From: Beijerinckiaceae bacterium
Lineage (GTDB): Bacteria > Pseudomonadota > Alphaproteobacteria > Rhizobiales > Beijerinckiaceae
Reading direction: 5' to 3'
Assembly (NCBI GenBank): GCA_947475995.1
Contig: CANJNI010000004.1
Location: 62,001-126,000, forward strand
Length of the DNA stretch: 64,000 nucleotides
Below the pieces are notes generated by a model. It was not told where the DNA came from, did no database searches, and worked only from the letters and a program-made list of their open reading frames with translations. Below are positions 28,967-37,762 of this stretch, in pieces; position 1 is the stretch's first letter; every line of letters begins with the position of its first letter. Made by a program: the position numbers and the translations under genes.

Positions 28967-30094
28967 TCAGCGCAGTCGCTTCTTGAACAGGAACAGCGGC
29001 AGCTTGCGCGGCTGCGCTGGTGCGGCGGGCGTCTCGTGCGCGGCCGGACGGCTGGGAGTCGCCTTCGCGCCCTGATCCATCACCGGACGATGCGCGCGCA
29101 CAGGGTGTGCTGCCTGAACGCCCAGCATCGCGCGGACGATGCGCTGCGCGGCCGCAAAGGATGTCTGCCGTACGAGGCGGTGCAGCATTTCCATCTTGTC
29201 GCAATCATGCGCGATGGACTCCTGGCCCATCAGGAACACGCGCATGATGGCGTCGGTCGACATGCCCAACGACAGCAGCGCCATTGCGAGCGGTTCGCCG
29301 TTGGAATCAGCCACGATGCGTCGGGCCAGCACAACGTCGCAGCGCAGCGCCGCCGCCAGACGGGCGCGAAATTCCGAAGCGTCGTGCGCCATCGCAGCCT
29401 GTTCGAGCGCCTCGCAGATCGCCGGGTCATGCCGCTCCGCTGCGCCCCGGCCCCCGGCGATCAGGGCCTCGCGCTCGGCGTCCAGCATGATGGATGCGCG
29501 CTGCCGGGGCGAAGCCGTCAGGAACAGCGGCAGAAGCACCGCAGGGTCGTCGGTGCGGCGGCAGACCGCGCCGGCCATTGCCTCGTCATCGCGTCCCCGC
29601 CGCGCCATTTCGCGCAGGGCCTCGGCATCCAGAACAATTGTCTCGTTGCCCGCCAGCGACTGCCAGACTTCGTATTCGGGCCGCGTCAGCAGCACGTTCG
29701 CCAGACCTGCGTCGAGCGGCTTGCGGCGGGCGACGGCAGCGGCGACATCGCCCGATCCGAACTGGGCCGCGCTCATCAGCATTTCGTCGGTCACGACGGG
29801 GCTTTCGGCCAGAATGAAGACGGCGCAATCGGCGTCCCGGTCGATGAGCGCCTGCAGCACCGGCAGCGGCGCATTGGGATGCGGGGCGAGCTTGCGGGCG
29901 ACTTCCGTGAGCACGTCGAGCCCGGCGTCCGGCGCCATGCGGAGCATGATCTCCTCGTAGTGCCGGATCTCTTCCGCCGTATGATGCGGACGCACCGCGA
30001 ACAGGTCCGTCAGCACCCGCACGAGAGCGGATCTTGTCGGCAGGGACTCTGTCTCGGACAGGCCTTCGGGGAAAGCTGACGGAGTGGCCGACAT
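28967..30094 (-). CDS. DUF2336 family protein
   Basis: A 375-residue, largely helical HEAT-like repeat protein of the DUF2336 family, found in alphaproteobacteria and of unknown function. It has no signal peptide or membrane span and ends with a basic tail (PLFLFKKRLR). The ATG at 30094 (MSATPSAFPE) is chosen over a TTG at 30109. Confidence 0.75.
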   Translation of the reverse strand: MSATPSAFPEGLSETESLPTRSALVRVLTDLFAVRPHHTAEEIRHYEEIMLRMAPDAGLDVLTEVARKLAPHPNAPLPVLQALIDRDADCAVFILAESPVVTDEMLMSAAQFGSGDVAAAVARRKPLDAGLANVLLTRPEYEVWQSLAGNETIVLDAEALREMARRGRDDEAMAGAVCRRTDDPAVLLPLFLTASPRQRASIMLDAEREALIAGGRGAAERHDPAICEALEQAAMAHDASEFRARLAAALRCDVVLARRIVADSNGEPLAMALLSLGMSTDAIMRVFLMGQESIAHDCDKMEMLHRLVRQTSFAAAQRIVRAMLGVQAAHPVRAHRPVMDQGAKATPSRPAAHETPAAPAQPRKLPLFLFKKRLR

Positions 30095-30234
30095 GACACA
30101 GGTACTCAATTCGAAACGCTGACTCAGCTTAGAACGGCTTTATTGACGGAACATTAACCTTCGGTCGCCCGTTATGGCCGCGGGGCTAGTTCGCGCCGGC
30201 AATTCCGCCGGACCGGGTTACCGGGAGTAGCGAT

Positions 30235-30441
30235 ATGGGCGATGTACTGAGTTTCGATTTGAGTCTTCACGAGTTTCGCAAGCGCGCGACCGGACGTACC
30301 GCGACCGGCGCAGAAATTCTGTTTTTCACGGGTGTCCGCTACGAACGCTACGACGACCAGCCGGTCGTGCGCGAACCCCGCAAACGTGCTTCGCGTTCCG
30401 GCGCAAAGCCGCAGAAACCGACCGGCAAGCGCCGCGCCTGA
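30235..30441 (+). CDS. Small basic conserved protein
   Basis: A 68-residue protein (MGDVLSFDLSLHEFRKRATG ...) with a strongly basic C-terminal half (KRASRSGAKPQKPTGKRR). GGGAG sits 6 bases before the ATG, supporting expression. Resembles short conserved proteins of Hyphomicrobiales; no function known. Confidence 0.65.
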   Translation: MGDVLSFDLSLHEFRKRATGRTATGAEILFFTGVRYERYDDQPVVREPRKRASRSGAKPQKPTGKRRA

Positions 30442-30443
30442 CT

Positions 30444-31025
30444 CTATCCGGGGATCGCGGCTTCGACGCCGCATGCAATGGCCGCGACACGCGCGGCGGC
30501 GGCGTCTCGATTGCCGGGCTGCGGGGCCAGTCCGCGCACAATCACATATCCGAGCCGGTCGGGCGCGGTGAGGCGCAATTCGGACGGCAGTTCATCTTCG
30601 CTGTCATACGCCTCGATGGTCGCCAGTTGCGTGCTCGTGACCACCAGAATGTCGAGCACGCCGCGCGCTGCGCTGCGGTCCGTCATCGAATAGAAGACGT
30701 CGCCATAGCGGCTGTGGAACGACAGCAGGATCAGCTGGCCGCCTGTGAAATTGCCGCGCAGCCGCAGCGGACCGCGATCGAGATCGTAGCGGCAGATCGA
30801 AACCGCCATGGCCGGGTCTTCGTAGGGACCGAACTCCTTGCCGGGCGTGACGGGCGGCAGCGGAGTCAGCCGCGACAGCGGAGCGACCGCCGCAAAGCGC
30901 GCCCATGAATCATTGGGCGCAAGGCGCGGCATGGCGAGGATCGACACGATGTGGACGATGCCGCCGATGATCACCGCGCCCAGCAGCCACGGGAGCCATC
31001 CGAGAAACTGGTCGAGCCGCTTCAT
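30444..31025 (-). CDS. DUF1254-type membrane-anchored protein
   Basis: A 193-residue protein with one N-terminal membrane span (LPWLLGAVIIGGIVHIVSIL) and an exported domain matching the short DUF1254 type. Its ATG overlaps the stop of the DUF1214 gene upstream (ATGA). In many bacteria DUF1254 and DUF1214 occur in one protein, so the two probably form a complex. Function unknown. Confidence 0.75.
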   Translation of the reverse strand: MKRLDQFLGWLPWLLGAVIIGGIVHIVSILAMPRLAPNDSWARFAAVAPLSRLTPLPPVTPGKEFGPYEDPAMAVSICRYDLDRGPLRLRGNFTGGQLILLSFHSRYGDVFYSMTDRSAARGVLDILVVTSTQLATIEAYDSEDELPSELRLTAPDRLGYVIVRGLAPQPGNRDAAAARVAAIACGVEAAIPG

Positions 31026-31633
31026 GCGCAGCGCCCGCGCGTGACGGCCGGGAGCGCGCGCGCCTCGATGGCCGAAGCGCTCGACCGCACGATCGTGTCG
31101 TAGAGACGCAGCACCATGATGAACGGCGCTTGCTGGCCGATCGGCAGCCAGTTGCCCGGCCTCGCCGATGCGGAGACGATGACGTCCATCGGGACGTTGC
31201 GCTCGCGCACGATTTCAGCCGAGGTGAATCCGTAGCGCTGGATCTCGTTCTCGATGAGCAATCCGTGCGGGTCCATCAGCGTGATGGTCCAGTAGCGCGT
31301 CGGCGGCATGGGGCCGCGGATCGTATAGTCGCATTTCGGATCGAACGGCGCGCCGTCGTCATCGGCGCGCGCGACGAACATCAGGCCTTCCGCAAGTCCG
31401 AGCGGAATTTCGCCCGTGCGGGCGACGACCGCGCGCGCATACGGGTCGGCCTCATTGGAGCCGGACTTGGGCCATGCGGTCCACGCGCCGGCCGTCACGG
31501 CCCCGAAGCCGTAGCCGCGCTCCACCGCCATGTAGGTTGCGAAAAGACCCAGCGCGACGCCGATCAGCAGTGTCGCCAGAGTCTTGAAGAAATTTTCCAA
31601 AGTTCGATCCGGAACCGCCGCGACTCGCTTCAT
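31022..31633 (-). CDS. DUF1214-type membrane-anchored protein
   Basis: A 203-residue protein: one membrane span near residues 17-37 (TLATLLIGVALGLFATYMAV), then a DUF1214-like domain (YTIRGPMPPTRYWTITLMDP, RNVPMDVIVSASARPGNWLP). The ATG at 31633 is used; the frame stays open to 31954 only as antisense of the PBP1A gene. Coupled to the DUF1254 gene. Confidence 0.78.
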   Translation of the reverse strand: MKRVAAVPDRTLENFFKTLATLLIGVALGLFATYMAVERGYGFGAVTAGAWTAWPKSGSNEADPYARAVVARTGEIPLGLAEGLMFVARADDDGAPFDPKCDYTIRGPMPPTRYWTITLMDPHGLLIENEIQRYGFTSAEIVRERNVPMDVIVSASARPGNWLPIGQQAPFIMVLRLYDTIVRSSASAIEARALPAVTRGRCA

Positions 31634-31671
31634 CGTGCCCGGACCAGGGGCGCTTGTCACCCCGGCGCGTG

Positions 31672-33912
31672 TCAGTCGATGTTGACGCGCCCGCCCAGGC
31701 CGGCGCTGCGGCGCGGGTTTTCCGGCTGCGCCTCGGCGCGCTTGCGGGGCAGGGCGGTCGAGAAGAGCGTCTCGATCCGGCCCAGCGTTTCCGCCGACTG
31801 GCGCGACAGGGTGGTAGGCCGCTGCGGACGGCCGAGGTCGCCTGTGCCGCCAGCCATCGGGGGCGCGGCGGCGACCTTCGGGGGCGCATCGGTGACGCCG
31901 AACGGGTTCTTCAGCTCGATGCCTTGATGCGCATAGGCCATGATTTCCTTCCACGTCCGGGCGGGCAGCGAGCCGCCGGTCATGTTGTTCATGGAGGTGT
32001 CGTCGTCATTGCCGAACCAGATCGTGCAGACGTAATTGCCCGTGAACCCGTCAAACCATGCATCGCGATAGGCGTTGGTGGTGCCGGTCTTGCCGGCCGC
32101 GACAACGCCGTCGAGCTTCGCAACGGTGGCGGTGCCGCCGGCCACGACTTCCTTCATCAGGTTGTTCATCTCGGCCATCTTGTCGGCCGGCATGATCTGC
32201 TCGCCATAATCGCGCTCGCGGTCGCGGCGGTAGATGACGTCGCCGTGGGAACTGCGCACCTCGACGGCCGCGAAAGCCGTCGCGCGCTTGCCGCCATTGG
32301 CGAAGACCGCATAGGCGGATGCCATCTCGATCATCTTCACCTCGCCCGCTCCGAGCGGCAGCGAAACCGTGTCAATGAGCGGCGTGGTGAGGCCCATCGT
32401 GCGCGCGTTCTCGATGATCTTCTTGCGGCCGAGTTCGGCGATGCGCGCCAGGTGGAAGGATTGCCCCTTCGGCCAGTAGGCTTCGCCGATCTTGACCGAC
32501 AGCCAGACCGCCACGGTGTTGAGTGACTTTTGCAGCGCCACCACCATCGGCAGGCGACCTGCGCCCGCGCCGCCGTAATTGGACGGACACCAGTTTCCGA
32601 TGCAGATGCTCGATCCGTCGACAATCGTGTCGCGGTGAAATTTGCCCGTCATGACCGCGGTCAGGTACACGAACGGCTTGAAGGATGAACCCGGCTGCCG
32701 CGCCGCATCGGTGGCGCGGTTGAACTGGCTCGAACCATAGTCCCGACCGCCCACCACGGCGCGCACCGCGCCGTTCGGCTCCATCACGACGGCCGCGCCC
32801 TGCGTGGCGCGGTACTGGCGTCCATACAGCCGCAGGCTGTCCTCGATGGCTGTTTCGGCGCGCTTCTGGATGTTGGTGTCGAGTGCGGTGCGGACCGTGA
32901 TGACGCGATCATTCCCGAACTTGCCGGAGGCCGCGAGGCGCTTCACCTCTTCGAACGCCCAGTCGAGATACCAGTCCGGGCTGAGTTCGCGGCGGCGGTC
33001 CACCGGCGTCGCCGGATTCTTGCGGGCCATGAACACCTGGCCTTCGGTCATGAAGCCCGCATCGACCAGATTGTTCAGAACGTCATTGGCGCGCGAGCGG
33101 GCAGCCGGCAGATTGATGTGCGGGGCGAATTTCGTCGGGGCCTTGAACAGGCCCGCCAGCATCGCGGCTTCCGACAGCGAAATTTCCGGCACGGTCTTGT
33201 TGAAATAGAACTCGGCCGCTGCCTGCACGCCGAACGTGCCGCCGCCCATATAGGCGCGGTCAAGGTAGAGCTTCAAAATCTCCGGCTTGGTCAGCCGGAA
33301 CTCAAGCCAGATCGCCAGAAACGCTTCCTTGACCTTGCGCTCCAGCGTGCGCTCGTTCGACAGGAACAGATTCTTGGCGAGCTGCTGGCTGATCGACGAT
33401 CCGCCCTGCACGACGCCCGACGAACGCGCATTCACCGTGACGGCGCGCAGGGTGCCGATCGGGTCGATGCCCCAGTGGTCGTAGAAGCGCCGGTCCTCGG
33501 TCGCCAGCACGGCCTTGATCAGATGATCCGGGAAGGCCGACAGCGGAGTCGAATCGTCGTGCTTGATTCCGCGCCGTCCGACTTCCTGTCCGTAGCGGTC
33601 GAGGAAGGTCACTGCGAGATCCTGCTTCTTCAGCCAGTCCTCGTCCGATGTTTCGTTGAAGGCCGGGATGGCGAGCGCCAACATGACGACAGAGCCGGCA
33701 AGGCCGAGCGTAAGCCCTTCGCAGGCCGCCTCCACGCCGAGCTTCCTCCAGCCCGACACGTAGAACCGGTCCATATAGGCGGAAAAATCGGCGTAGACGG
33801 TGCGGGCGCGCTGGCCGCTGTCGTAGAGAGAGGAATTGATCCAGGCGTCGAGCGCCAGCATTGCGCGGGACACGCGCTTGCCGATTCTCGAATTCCGGAT
33901 TTCCTCGAACAC
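31672..33912 (-). CDS. Penicillin-binding protein 1A, bifunctional
   Basis: A class A PBP of about 746 residues, polymerising and cross-linking peptidoglycan. After a cytoplasmic tail and a membrane span ([15 protein letters not shown]) come the GT51 motifs [28 protein letters not shown] and [12 protein letters not shown], then the transpeptidase motifs PGSSFKP (SxxK), KSLNT (SxN) and [11 protein letters not shown] (KTG). The start may be GTG at 33912, with GGGAG upstream, or TTG at 33930. Confidence 0.92.
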   Translation of the reverse strand: MFEEIRNSRIGKRVSRAMLALDAWINSSLYDSGQRARTVYADFSAYMDRFYVSGWRKLGVEAACEGLTLGLAGSVVMLALAIPAFNETSDEDWLKKQDLAVTFLDRYGQEVGRRGIKHDDSTPLSAFPDHLIKAVLATEDRRFYDHWGIDPIGTLRAVTVNARSSGVVQGGSSISQQLAKNLFLSNERTLERKVKEAFLAIWLEFRLTKPEILKLYLDRAYMGGGTFGVQAAAEFYFNKTVPEISLSEAAMLAGLFKAPTKFAPHINLPAARSRANDVLNNLVDAGFMTEGQVFMARKNPATPVDRRRELSPDWYLDWAFEEVKRLAASGKFGNDRVITVRTALDTNIQKRAETAIEDSLRLYGRQYRATQGAAVVMEPNGAVRAVVGGRDYGSSQFNRATDAARQPGSSFKPFVYLTAVMTGKFHRDTIVDGSSICIGNWCPSNYGGAGAGRLPMVVALQKSLNTVAVWLSVKIGEAYWPKGQSFHLARIAELGRKKIIENARTMGLTTPLIDTVSLPLGAGEVKMIEMASAYAVFANGGKRATAFAAVEVRSSHGDVIYRRDRERDYGEQIMPADKMAEMNNLMKEVVAGGTATVAKLDGVVAAGKTGTTNAYRDAWFDGFTGNYVCTIWFGNDDDTSMNNMTGGSLPARTWKEIMAYAHQGIELKNPFGVTDAPPKVAAAPPMAGGTGDLGRPQRPTTLSRQSAETLGRIETLFSTALPRKRAEAQPENPRRSAGLGGRVNID

Positions 33913-34129
33913 CCTGCCTGTCTCCCGCAATGGCCGCGTCTATATAAGCCGCCCGACGTCCTCTGACGATTGCGAATCTCCGCACCCTGCACCAGAGCGG
34001 CACAATTCTGCGCGAGCCCGCGACACGTCCGTTAACATTCCATTTACCGGGCAATCGCCGTGCCGGGGCCTTGATCCGTCGCGGCGGCGGGCGCATGTGG
34101 GGGCGTCCGCCCTCTCCGGTCCCGATTTC

Positions 34130-34621
34130 ATGGCCAAGAAACAGCTTCCCGCCGCTCCGTTCTGGAAGACCAGAACGCTGGAGGAAATGACCGAACCCGA
34201 ATGGGAATCGTTGTGCGACGGCTGCGGGCGCTGCTGTCTGGTCAAGCTCGAGGACGAGGATTCGGGCAAGATCTATTTCACGGACGTCGGCTGCGAATTG
34301 TTCCGGCAGGATTCCTGCCGATGCGCCAACTATCCGAAGCGGCAGGAATTCGTTTCGGACTGCATCAAGTTGACGCCTCATGAGGTGCGGACCCTCAAAT
34401 GGCTGCCGCCGACCTGCGCCTACAAGCTGGTCGCCGACGGCAAGGATCTGCCCTGGTGGCACCCGCTGGTGTCAGGTGATCCCGAAACCGTCGTTCAGGC
34501 AGGGGTTTCGGTGCGGGGCAGGGTGAAGGCGCTCGAAAACGATGTTCCGGTCGAAGACCTGCCGGATTTCGTGGTCGCCTGGCCGGGCCGAACGCCGACG
34601 AAAGCCCGGCGGAAGCCCTGA
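34130..34621 (+). CDS. YcgN family cysteine-cluster protein
   Basis: A 163-residue UPF0260/YcgN protein. The cysteine cluster CDGCGRCC and later Cys residues in [20 protein letters not shown] probably hold a metal or Fe-S centre. Function is not established. It is divergent from PBP1A and is followed by a good intrinsic terminator. Confidence 0.88.
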   Translation: MAKKQLPAAPFWKTRTLEEMTEPEWESLCDGCGRCCLVKLEDEDSGKIYFTDVGCELFRQDSCRCANYPKRQEFVSDCIKLTPHEVRTLKWLPPTCAYKLVADGKDLPWWHPLVSGDPETVVQAGVSVRGRVKALENDVPVEDLPDFVVAWPGRTPTKARRKP

Positions 34622-34734
34622 GAATTATCTTCTGCGCCGTGATTCCGCCCTGTTCCGGTCATTCAGCCGACACGGCCGGGCACGATGTTCAGCGTCAGGC
34701 AATTCCATTGCCCCCAAGTAAGACCCCCCGTCTC

Positions 34735-34766
34735 GCCCGGCGCTGCCCCCAGCGTCGGGCTTTTTT
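34735..34766 (+). terminator. Intrinsic terminator after ycgN-like gene
   Basis: GCCCGGCGCTG (34735-34745) pairs with CAGCGTCGGGC (34750-34760) around a CCCC loop, followed by TTTTTT at 34761-34766. Confidence 0.85.
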
Positions 34767-34773
34767 CTGGGTT

Positions 34774-35592
34774 TCAGCGGGCGCCGCGGCGAGCCATGAA
34801 GCCGCGCGTCGCCAGCAGGGCGCGGCGTGCGCGCTCGGTGGCAGGCAAGGCAGCATCGCGGGCGGTCGGAGCTTCGATGCTGATGGCGCAATCGGCGGGC
34901 AGGGCGTCCAGCAATTCGTCGAGCCAGAGCGATCCCTCGCCCGGCAACATCCGGGCCTTGCGGGATTCGGACCGCAGTTCCTCGAATGATTTTTGCCCCG
35001 CGGGCGGCAGGGGCGCGTCGCAGAAATGCGTCAGCCGCAACAGATGCGGCTCGATCCCGGCCAGATCGGAAGGCTTTCCGCCCGACCGAGACAGATGCAG
35101 GGCATCAATCACCAGACCGGCGTTTTCGGCCCGCGACTGACGCACGATGTCGAGGGCGTCGGCCAGAGTCGGACAGGCGCTGTAGGGATTGAACTCGATC
35201 AAACCCGTCAGGGCGCAGCTTTCGGCGAGTTCGCAGATGCGTCCGAACGTGTCGATCCGCCGCTGCGGTTCGGCGTCCTCCACGGGACAAACGAGATATT
35301 GCGCGCCGATCTTGTGACTGAACGCCATCACGGGCGCTATCGCATCCATCGGCATTTCGGGCAGGATCGGAAAAACGCCGATCTCCAGGACCTTCATGCC
35401 CGTGTCGCGCAGCAATTGCTCGACCTCGCGCTGCCGCTCCTCGACGCCGACGATCTGGAGGTCTGTCGCCACCAGCGGATTGAGCCGAAGGCCGACCGAT
35501 TCGAAACCTGCTTCGGCGGCGGCGCGGATTTGTCCGGCAGGACCCGCGTCCAGAATGGTCAGGGCGGCAAGGGAAAGGAGCGGCATCGCCAT
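34774..35592 (-). CDS. Sugar phosphate isomerase/epimerase family protein
   Basis: A 272-residue TIM-barrel of the AP endonuclease 2/xylose isomerase-like family. Typical blocks are AAEAGFESVGLRLNPL, VLEIGVFPILPE, LIEFNPYSACPT and LVIDALHLSRSGG, which include the usual metal-binding acids and His. It may act on a sugar or inositol derivative or an aromatic catabolite; the context gives no clue. Confidence 0.75.
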   Translation of the reverse strand: MAMPLLSLAALTILDAGPAGQIRAAAEAGFESVGLRLNPLVATDLQIVGVEERQREVEQLLRDTGMKVLEIGVFPILPEMPMDAIAPVMAFSHKIGAQYLVCPVEDAEPQRRIDTFGRICELAESCALTGLIEFNPYSACPTLADALDIVRQSRAENAGLVIDALHLSRSGGKPSDLAGIEPHLLRLTHFCDAPLPPAGQKSFEELRSESRKARMLPGEGSLWLDELLDALPADCAISIEAPTARDAALPATERARRALLATRGFMARRGAR

Positions 35593-35666
35593 CTCGAAAT
35601 GCAGAATCGGGCGCGGAAAATTCCGCGCCCGTGCATCTCTAACGCCAAAAGCCTTAATTCAGAATG

Positions 35667-36131
35667 TCACATGCCGGTGGCCGAGAAAAACATCGGCAAA
35701 CCGCCGAGCCCGCCCACGAACGCCGCATAGGAGCAGACCACGAGGCTCGTGGTCCAGAACTGAAAGTTGAAACCGCGCCGGTAGGGTTCGCTGCGCCGCA
35801 CGTCCTCGGGACCGTCTTCGTCCATCGCGATGGCGCCGGCCTGCGCCATTTCCTGAAGCGCCCTGAACCAGAGGAGCGTCGCCATGGCGGCGAAGATCAT
35901 GCCGAGCGTGAAGGCCGCCACCATCGGGACGAAAAGTTCGACATTGACCCCGATGCTCTCCGGCCCCACCAGCATGCCGACATATCCGACGAGCGCAAAC
36001 AGTCCGCCTGCATTGAACGCTGCGCACATGCGGATGGCGATTTTCAGGGTGATGCTGTCACGCAGGCTAAGCGCCAGCGGAGCGAAGCGGCTTTCATTGT
36101 CGGGAGCATCGAAAATCGCGCTCGGCTCCAT
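35667..36131 (-). CDS. Uncharacterised membrane protein
   Basis: A 154-residue protein with about three membrane spans (AFNAGGLFALVGYVGMLVG, VPMVAAFTLGMIFAAMATLL, TTSLVVCSYAAFVGGLGGLP). Not recognised. The start at 36131 (MEPSAIFDAP) is chosen; the frame extends to 36206. Confidence 0.55.
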   Translation of the reverse strand: MEPSAIFDAPDNESRFAPLALSLRDSITLKIAIRMCAAFNAGGLFALVGYVGMLVGPESIGVNVELFVPMVAAFTLGMIFAAMATLLWFRALQEMAQAGAIAMDEDGPEDVRRSEPYRRGFNFQFWTTSLVVCSYAAFVGGLGGLPMFFSATGM

Positions 36132-36252
36132 GCTGATCTGGCTCACGCCCGCTCCTGTGTTTCCGGCGCCCGCGTCGGGCGTCGTGAGGCAAGCTAGCGC
36201 ATCCATGCCGAATAACCGTGAATCAGGAGCGGCAAATTTTCTGTAAAATCCG

Positions 36253-36945
36253 CTACGGTATGGCGTCTTCCATCAATGCGGCTTCGAGACGCGGCACGTT
36301 CGTCACATGGATCTCGTTGCGTCCGATGTCGATTCCGATCCCGCGCAGCTTGGCGAAACAGCGCGACAGCGTTTCCTGTTTGACGCCAAGATAATCCGCG
36401 ATCAGCCGCTTGCCGAACGGCAGGTGCACCGTGCAGGGCCCGTCGCGATGGGAGCACAGCGACAGGATGAAACGCGCCACGCGCTCGTCGGCGCTCTGCG
36501 CCTTCAGCGACTCGATTTCGTCCATCAGCGCATAGATGCTCATGTCGCCCGCCTGCACGATAGCGAAGGCGAGGTCGGGACATTCATGCGCAATCCGCGA
36601 AGCCACCGTTGCGGGAATGCGCGCCACGACGCATCGCGTGGCGGCTTCGGCGCTGGTCGAATGCGGGCGCGGACTGAGCGCCAGCGTTTCGGCGAAACTG
36701 TGCCCGCGATTGAACAGGCGGATGACGATTTCCTCGCCGCCGGGCGTCAGCCGAACGAGCTTCACCCAGCCTTCCACGACGATGAAGACCGAATGGACCG
36801 GATCGCCCTGGCGAAACAGCGTGTCGCCCGGCCTCAGCGTCTCAAGCCGCGTGGAGCCGATCAGCTTTTCGAAGCAGTCCTGCCCGACGGCTGCAAACAG
36901 GGAGATGTCCCTGAGTGCCAGAAGTTCCGGTGCGGGGGCGGACAT
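36253..36945 (-). CDS. Crp/Fnr family transcriptional regulator
   Basis: A 230-residue regulator: cyclic-nucleotide-binding-like domain (about 15-130, GDTLFRQGDPVHSVFIVVEG), dimer helix, and HTH (LIADYLGVKQETLSRCFAKL). It lacks the N-terminal Cys cluster of FNR, so it is not a [4Fe-4S] oxygen sensor of that type; it may respond to another signal or be controlled at transcription, as FixK proteins are. An FNR/FixK-like box lies 61 bases before the start. It stands divergent to the GTA cluster. Confidence 0.88.
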   Translation of the reverse strand: MSAPAPELLALRDISLFAAVGQDCFEKLIGSTRLETLRPGDTLFRQGDPVHSVFIVVEGWVKLVRLTPGGEEIVIRLFNRGHSFAETLALSPRPHSTSAEAATRCVVARIPATVASRIAHECPDLAFAIVQAGDMSIYALMDEIESLKAQSADERVARFILSLCSHRDGPCTVHLPFGKRLIADYLGVKQETLSRCFAKLRGIGIDIGRNEIHVTNVPRLEAALMEDAIP

Positions 36946-37005
36946 TGGAGCGCCAATCTGTTTCAAAGAATACGATCTTGATGGCGCAACTTCGGGCCAT
37001 GGCAT

Positions 37006-37019
37006 TTGATCAGGCTCAA
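37006..37019. promoter_or_regulatory. FNR/FixK-like binding box
   Basis: TTGAT-CAGG-CTCAA matches the TTGAT-N4-ATCAA consensus at 9 of 10 positions. It lies between the Crp/Fnr gene and the GTA promoter and could serve autoregulation, the GTA, or both. Confidence 0.5.
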
Positions 37020-37093
37020 AACAACAGCGTCGACGTGGCCGCAGCGTCAATCGGCCACAAGAGAAAAAAATCAGGATTACGGGAAAATATTCC

Positions 37094-37122
37094 TTGACCA
37101 GCGCGCGCTGATCCTGTAGGTT
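37094..37122 (+). promoter_or_regulatory. Putative sigma-70 promoter of the GTA cluster
   Basis: TTGACC at 37094-37099 and TAGGTT at 37117-37122 with a 17-base spacer. It lies about 27 bases before a strong terminator hairpin and 80 bases before gp1. In related systems GafY and IHF activate such a promoter. Confidence 0.4.
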
Positions 37123-37148
37123 TCACCCACACTCCACACTTGTAAGAA

Positions 37149-37188
37149 AAACCCGGCGGCGCAGAGGCGCTTCGCCGGGTTTCGTTTT
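37149..37188 (+). terminator. Leader terminator before GTA gene 1
   Basis: AAACCCGGCG (37149-37158) and its exact complement CGCCGGGTTT (37173-37182) form a 10-bp stem, followed by CGTTTT. It lies between the likely promoter and the first GTA gene, so transcription of the cluster would need read-through or anti-termination. Confidence 0.75.
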
Positions 37189-37201
37189 CCCGGAGACCGC
37201 A

Positions 37202-37762
37202 ATGCCCGGACCCGCGATCGACCCGCAGCGCGTCGAACAGGCGCGCGCGCTTTACGATGCAGGATCAGGTCCGGTTTCCGAAGTCGCCGCCATGCTGGGG
37301 CTCGGCAGCGCCGCCTTCTACAAATGGCGTCTCAAGGCCGGATGGCCCATGCGCACGCCCATCGCCACCCCTCGCAAACATCCGAAGCGCAAAAGCCCGA
37401 CGCCCCGATCGTCGCCGCCGCGAAAGCGCGCGCCTGCGCCGCCGTTCGACGAAGGCGCAGTGACGGAAAAGATCGAAGCGGCGCTCGAACAGGGACTGGC
37501 GGTCGCGGCCGACGACCTCGGCCGCACCGCGACTGCGGACGCCGAGCGCAACGCCCGCATGCTGGCGAGCCTCAGCAAGGCGCTCGCCGAACTGCGCAAG
37601 CTGCAAACGCAAAAGAACGGCCGCAACCGAAAGGGCACCGATGGACATGTCGAACGACCTGCCCGCGACATGGCCACGTTGCGAGCGGACATTGCGCGAC
37701 GTCTTGAACAGGCTCTTCGACCTCGATCTGATCCCGGACCTGCTGACGAACCTGAACGCTGA
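37202..37762 (+). CDS. GTA gp1-like small terminase candidate
   Basis: A 186-residue basic protein. The N-terminal HTH (RVEQARALYDAGSGPVSEVA, then AAFYKWRLKAGWP) resembles the DNA-binding part of small terminases. A Pro/Arg-rich linker and a helical C-terminus (DAERNARMLASLSKALAELR) follow. Position directly before the large terminase supports GTA gene 1. It overlaps the large terminase frame by about 120 bases. Confidence 0.7.
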   Translation: MPGPAIDPQRVEQARALYDAGSGPVSEVAAMLGLGSAAFYKWRLKAGWPMRTPIATPRKHPKRKSPTPRSSPPRKRAPAPPFDEGAVTEKIEAALEQGLAVAADDLGRTATADAERNARMLASLSKALAELRKLQTQKNGRNRKGTDGHVERPARDMATLRADIARRLEQALRPRSDPGPADEPER

